Below are positions 61,527-64,000 of a DNA stretch of 64,000 nucleotides, in pieces. Position 1 is the first letter of the stretch, and every line of letters starts with the position of its first letter. The DNA is from Phlyctochytrium arcticum (lineage: Eukaryota > Chytridiomycota > Chytridiomycetes > Chytridiales > Chytridiaceae). Below the pieces are notes generated by a model. The model was not told where the DNA came from. It was given only the letters and a program-made list of their open reading frames with translations, and ran no database searches. The position numbers were made by a program, and so were the translations under genes. The stretch lies in assembly GCA_025602905.1 (NCBI GenBank), contig JAHLKI010000009.1, positions 682,001-746,000 on the forward strand. The letters are read 5' to 3'.

Positions 61527-63978
61527 TCACCAGCTCTTTTTACGGTCAGTGACCTTGACCCCCAACGCGTCGAGTCGACCATCAAACCACGGTTCGGGAC
61601 CCTCCGTCCGCTTCAACGGTGTTGAAGTATGCGCCCGTTTCTCTCTTTCAAAGTCTCGGCGAGGGCTTCCAGAATGGCTGCGGTTACTTCTCCCGGTGGA
61701 CCGGTCACGGCCGCCGGTCGGTGGACCAAATGTCTGTGACGAGGGTAGCCGAGTGCGCGGAGACCGGGAGATTGGCCTGAAGTGCGGGGGACTGGGGGGT
61801 GGAGTGTGAGGTTGGGAATCAGGGACTTGCGTGGTGGGCGCGGTAGGCTGCTGTGGGGTCTTTGAACGTGGCGGAGGGGGTAGAGAACGAGTAACCGCGG
61901 GGTATTCCATCTAAGGAAGATCCTTGCAAAGTGAGACGCTTGAGAAATGCGTTTGAACTTGCACAGTTTACCTTTGCCGCAAATATGCCCGCCGTGGTGG
62001 CTTCCCTATCACTGGGCATGCCGACAAAGGCATTATCTTGGGCTACTGGCGCCGGGATCACCCCGAGTTGCTGCAAGGAAAGGTACATTTCCTTACATAC
62101 CTGAAAAATAAACTATGGTTGAGCAACTCCTCGTGGTATAGATAGAGATGCACGGTTTGCTCACCAGCTCTGCTGCGCGTCTCATCTCCTTTGCGGGGAT
62201 TTCCTCCTTCTGAATACGTGCAACCAACTCCTTGACATTGTCCCGCATATCTTCCAACTGATGCGAAAATGCCTCATCCCATGGATTTTGACTTTCACCG
62301 ACTGGTCGATCTGGATGGTTATCAACGGGACCAACATCACTGGGTGGGACCTCTTGCACTTTGCTTTCCCTCTTTTCCGCGGATCCAAGCTTGTCTTGTT
62401 CCTCCGTCGTAACGTCACTGGGTGAAATCTCTTGCACTTTGCTTTCCCTGTTTTCCTCGGATCCAGGCTTGTCTTGCTTCTCCGTCGTAACATCACTGGG
62501 TAAAATCTCTTGCACTTTGCTTTCCCTCTCCTCTACGGGTCCAAGATTGTTTTGCTCTTCTGCTTGGCCTGGTACTGCTATCGCCAACGGTTGCGTTTCT
62601 CCAGGTACCTCTTCTTGCTTATTCTCCTTGGGCAAATCCTCTTCAAGTCTAGCTAGCTTAACCAGTGCCTGTAAATACGGAAAATGGTACAGAAAAAAAA
62701 TATATTCTCACTCTAAGTAACTTCGAGTTCACCACAAAGCACCAAAAATGCGCGCCATACCGAGTCTCGTTCTTTGGTGATTCGGTCCAGCTCAGCCTTC
62801 CACTCTTCCGGCGTCCGTTGCTCTAGTTCATAGTCCTGTGCGTTGCGGGATGAGGTACGACTGCGCTGACATTGAAGATCTTCCGCAAGTTTGTCGCGTG
62901 TTTCGGTGAGTTGCTGAATGTGCAAAGTGGACATGGATATCTTTGAATCACGCTGTGAGAGTTCATCCTGTAATCTACAGACATGTATTGGCGTCAGAAA
63001 TTGGTAAGTTTCGTAAGCTAGTGAACATACCTGCGAATCTCTCGTCTCAACTCTTCAAGAGCGCCTTTTGCTTCTCTCACGGCTTTATCGAGCTCACTCT
63101 CCCGCCGTCGCTCCAACGCGACTTCTTGGCGCAATTCTCGGACTTCATCATCCAACTTGTGCACTCGAACTTCATATACCTCGCGCAACGCGTCAACTGC
63201 CCGATCCAACTCCAGTTTATGCTTCTTCTCCAAGTGCAACAGCTGGTCAAGATGCTCGGTCAGCGATTGAGTTTGAGCATGGAGGTTTTGCTCGAGCGCG
63301 ACCCGAGCAGTGCTGGTGCCTCTGATCTGCTGTCGGAGTGTAGCAACAGCCGTCAGACTTGACCTAACGATCAACGATTAGTACGCTAAATCGGTTGCTG
63401 CGCAATTTCCTGACTTACAAGTGATTTACTTTTTCGTTGAAATGAGATGGACCTTCTGAGTGTGAGAAATCCTTTTTCGCCTTGCTTGGCTCGTCCCGTT
63501 TGTCGGGTGTTTTGTCCTGGCGGCTAGTCCCTTCTTGCGGTTGCCCCGTGTAGTCCAAGCTGCTCCTATACATGTCTCGGACAACACCAGCCAGTGCATC
63601 TTGGCCATCACCCCCTGAGATATTCTTATCGGCTTTCTTTTGCTGATTTATACCGGAATCCTGGGGGGTATTGGTTGGCCTAGGAGGCGGAATTGGGGTG
63701 CCTCTCGCAGTAGGCGATGTCCCAGGTAAAGGTGGCACAGGAGTTGGTCGGGGCATCTCGTTGGGCGACTCGGGAGGTCCATCGTGCGGGCGGAGGACTT
63801 CAGAGCTTGGGGTATTTGCTGGATTCTCAGCCCAGCCAGGCGAGGGATATCCTTCCGGTGAGACTGGCGCATTCATCGGACTGACATTCTTGTTTGATGC
63901 TCGTTTTCGCGGTCGACTGCTGTCCTCGCGAGAACCACTGGGCGAACGGCGAAATATTCGTTTCAGGGTGTCGGTCAT
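61527..63978 (-). CDS. Coiled-coil protein with Pro-rich ends and internal repeats, function unknown
   Basis: Start ATG 63978 (MTDTLKRIFRRSPSGSREDS); stop TGA 61527-61529. N-terminal Pro/Ser/Arg-rich disordered region, then a strong coiled coil (LDQLLHLEKKHKLELDRAVD, VRVHKLDDEVRELRQEVALE) continuing over introns into LQDELSQRDSKISMSTLHIQ and WKAELDRITKERDSVWRAFL. A repeat segment (ESKVQE units) comes next, then helices (HQLEDMRDNVKELVARIQKE, EMYLSLQQLGVIPAP) and a Pro/Arg-rich C-terminus (SPRTRLPSSQTFGPP). About 700 residues, five or more introns. No family recognised; a cytoskeletal or polarity scaffold is possible. Confidence 0.65.
62352..62540 (-). repeat. 78-bp coding tandem repeat
   Basis: The block TCTTGCACTTTGCTTTCCCT starts at 62352, 62430 and 62508, exactly 78 bp apart, giving 26-residue units of the form RESKVQE-x-x-PSDVTTE-x-QDK-x-GS. 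At least two full units plus partial ends, with a few substitutions. Confidence 0.9.
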
Positions 63979-64000
63979 GCCTCAACTCGCTCTAGAAAAG

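Overview
The window is nuclear DNA from a fungus that makes flagellated cells, most likely a chytrid-grade (zoosporic) fungus. Genes are dense, lie on both strands, and carry many short introns (about 45-85 nt, GT...AG, often with a CTRAC-like branch site). Typical fungal genes (ADE1, LEU2, ILV2, TPS2, PSY2, TRM82, RRG7, FEX) sit beside genes kept only in lineages with cilia or basal bodies: a DRC12/CCDC153 homologue and a CCDC57 homologue. I place it no more precisely than that, and the placement is inference from gene content.

Layout. 1-5.8 kb: PP4 regulatory subunit PSY2 (cut by the window edge) and poly(A) polymerase. 6.2-10.6 kb: DRC12, RRG7 and CCDC57. 10.7-19.4 kb: fluoride exporter FEX, ADE1, SFT2, the RNA polymerase II CTD phosphatase FCP1, and a coiled-coil protein. 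20.1-22.5 kb: a decayed Fanzor (eukaryotic TnpB-like RNA-guided nuclease) gene and a small unknown ORF. 22.6-31.6 kb: FKBP-TPR immunophilin, DED1 helicase, RRP15, HMCES, and an unknown gene. 32.6-46 kb: TRM82, a CMC2-like protein, an orphan membrane protein, a leucine-rich-repeat protein, ataxin-3, a SET-MYND protein and a VPS9-domain Rab GEF. 46-50 kb: LEU2 and ILV2, head to head. 50.8-52.8 kb: a second, better preserved but internally deleted Fanzor copy. 53-64 kb: TPS2, uridine kinase, a peroxiredoxin, and a repeat-containing coiled-coil protein that runs almost to the window end.

Most genes are ordinary housekeeping functions in divergent or convergent pairs with short spacers. Two convergent pairs have almost no space between stop codons (RRG7/CCDC57 abut; ADE1/SFT2 are 4 bp apart). 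LEU2 and ILV2 share one promoter region and both serve branched-chain amino acid synthesis. The most unusual content is the pair of Fanzor relics: one keeps the first RuvC Asp motif but is riddled with stops and frameshifts; the other has a TATA box, an intron and a long N-terminal reading frame, but has lost its RuvC core while keeping the C-terminal NRD motif. No rRNA, tRNA or CRISPR array was found. Splice junctions were inferred by eye from reading frames and family conservation, so coordinates of multi-exon genes mean start codon to stop codon.
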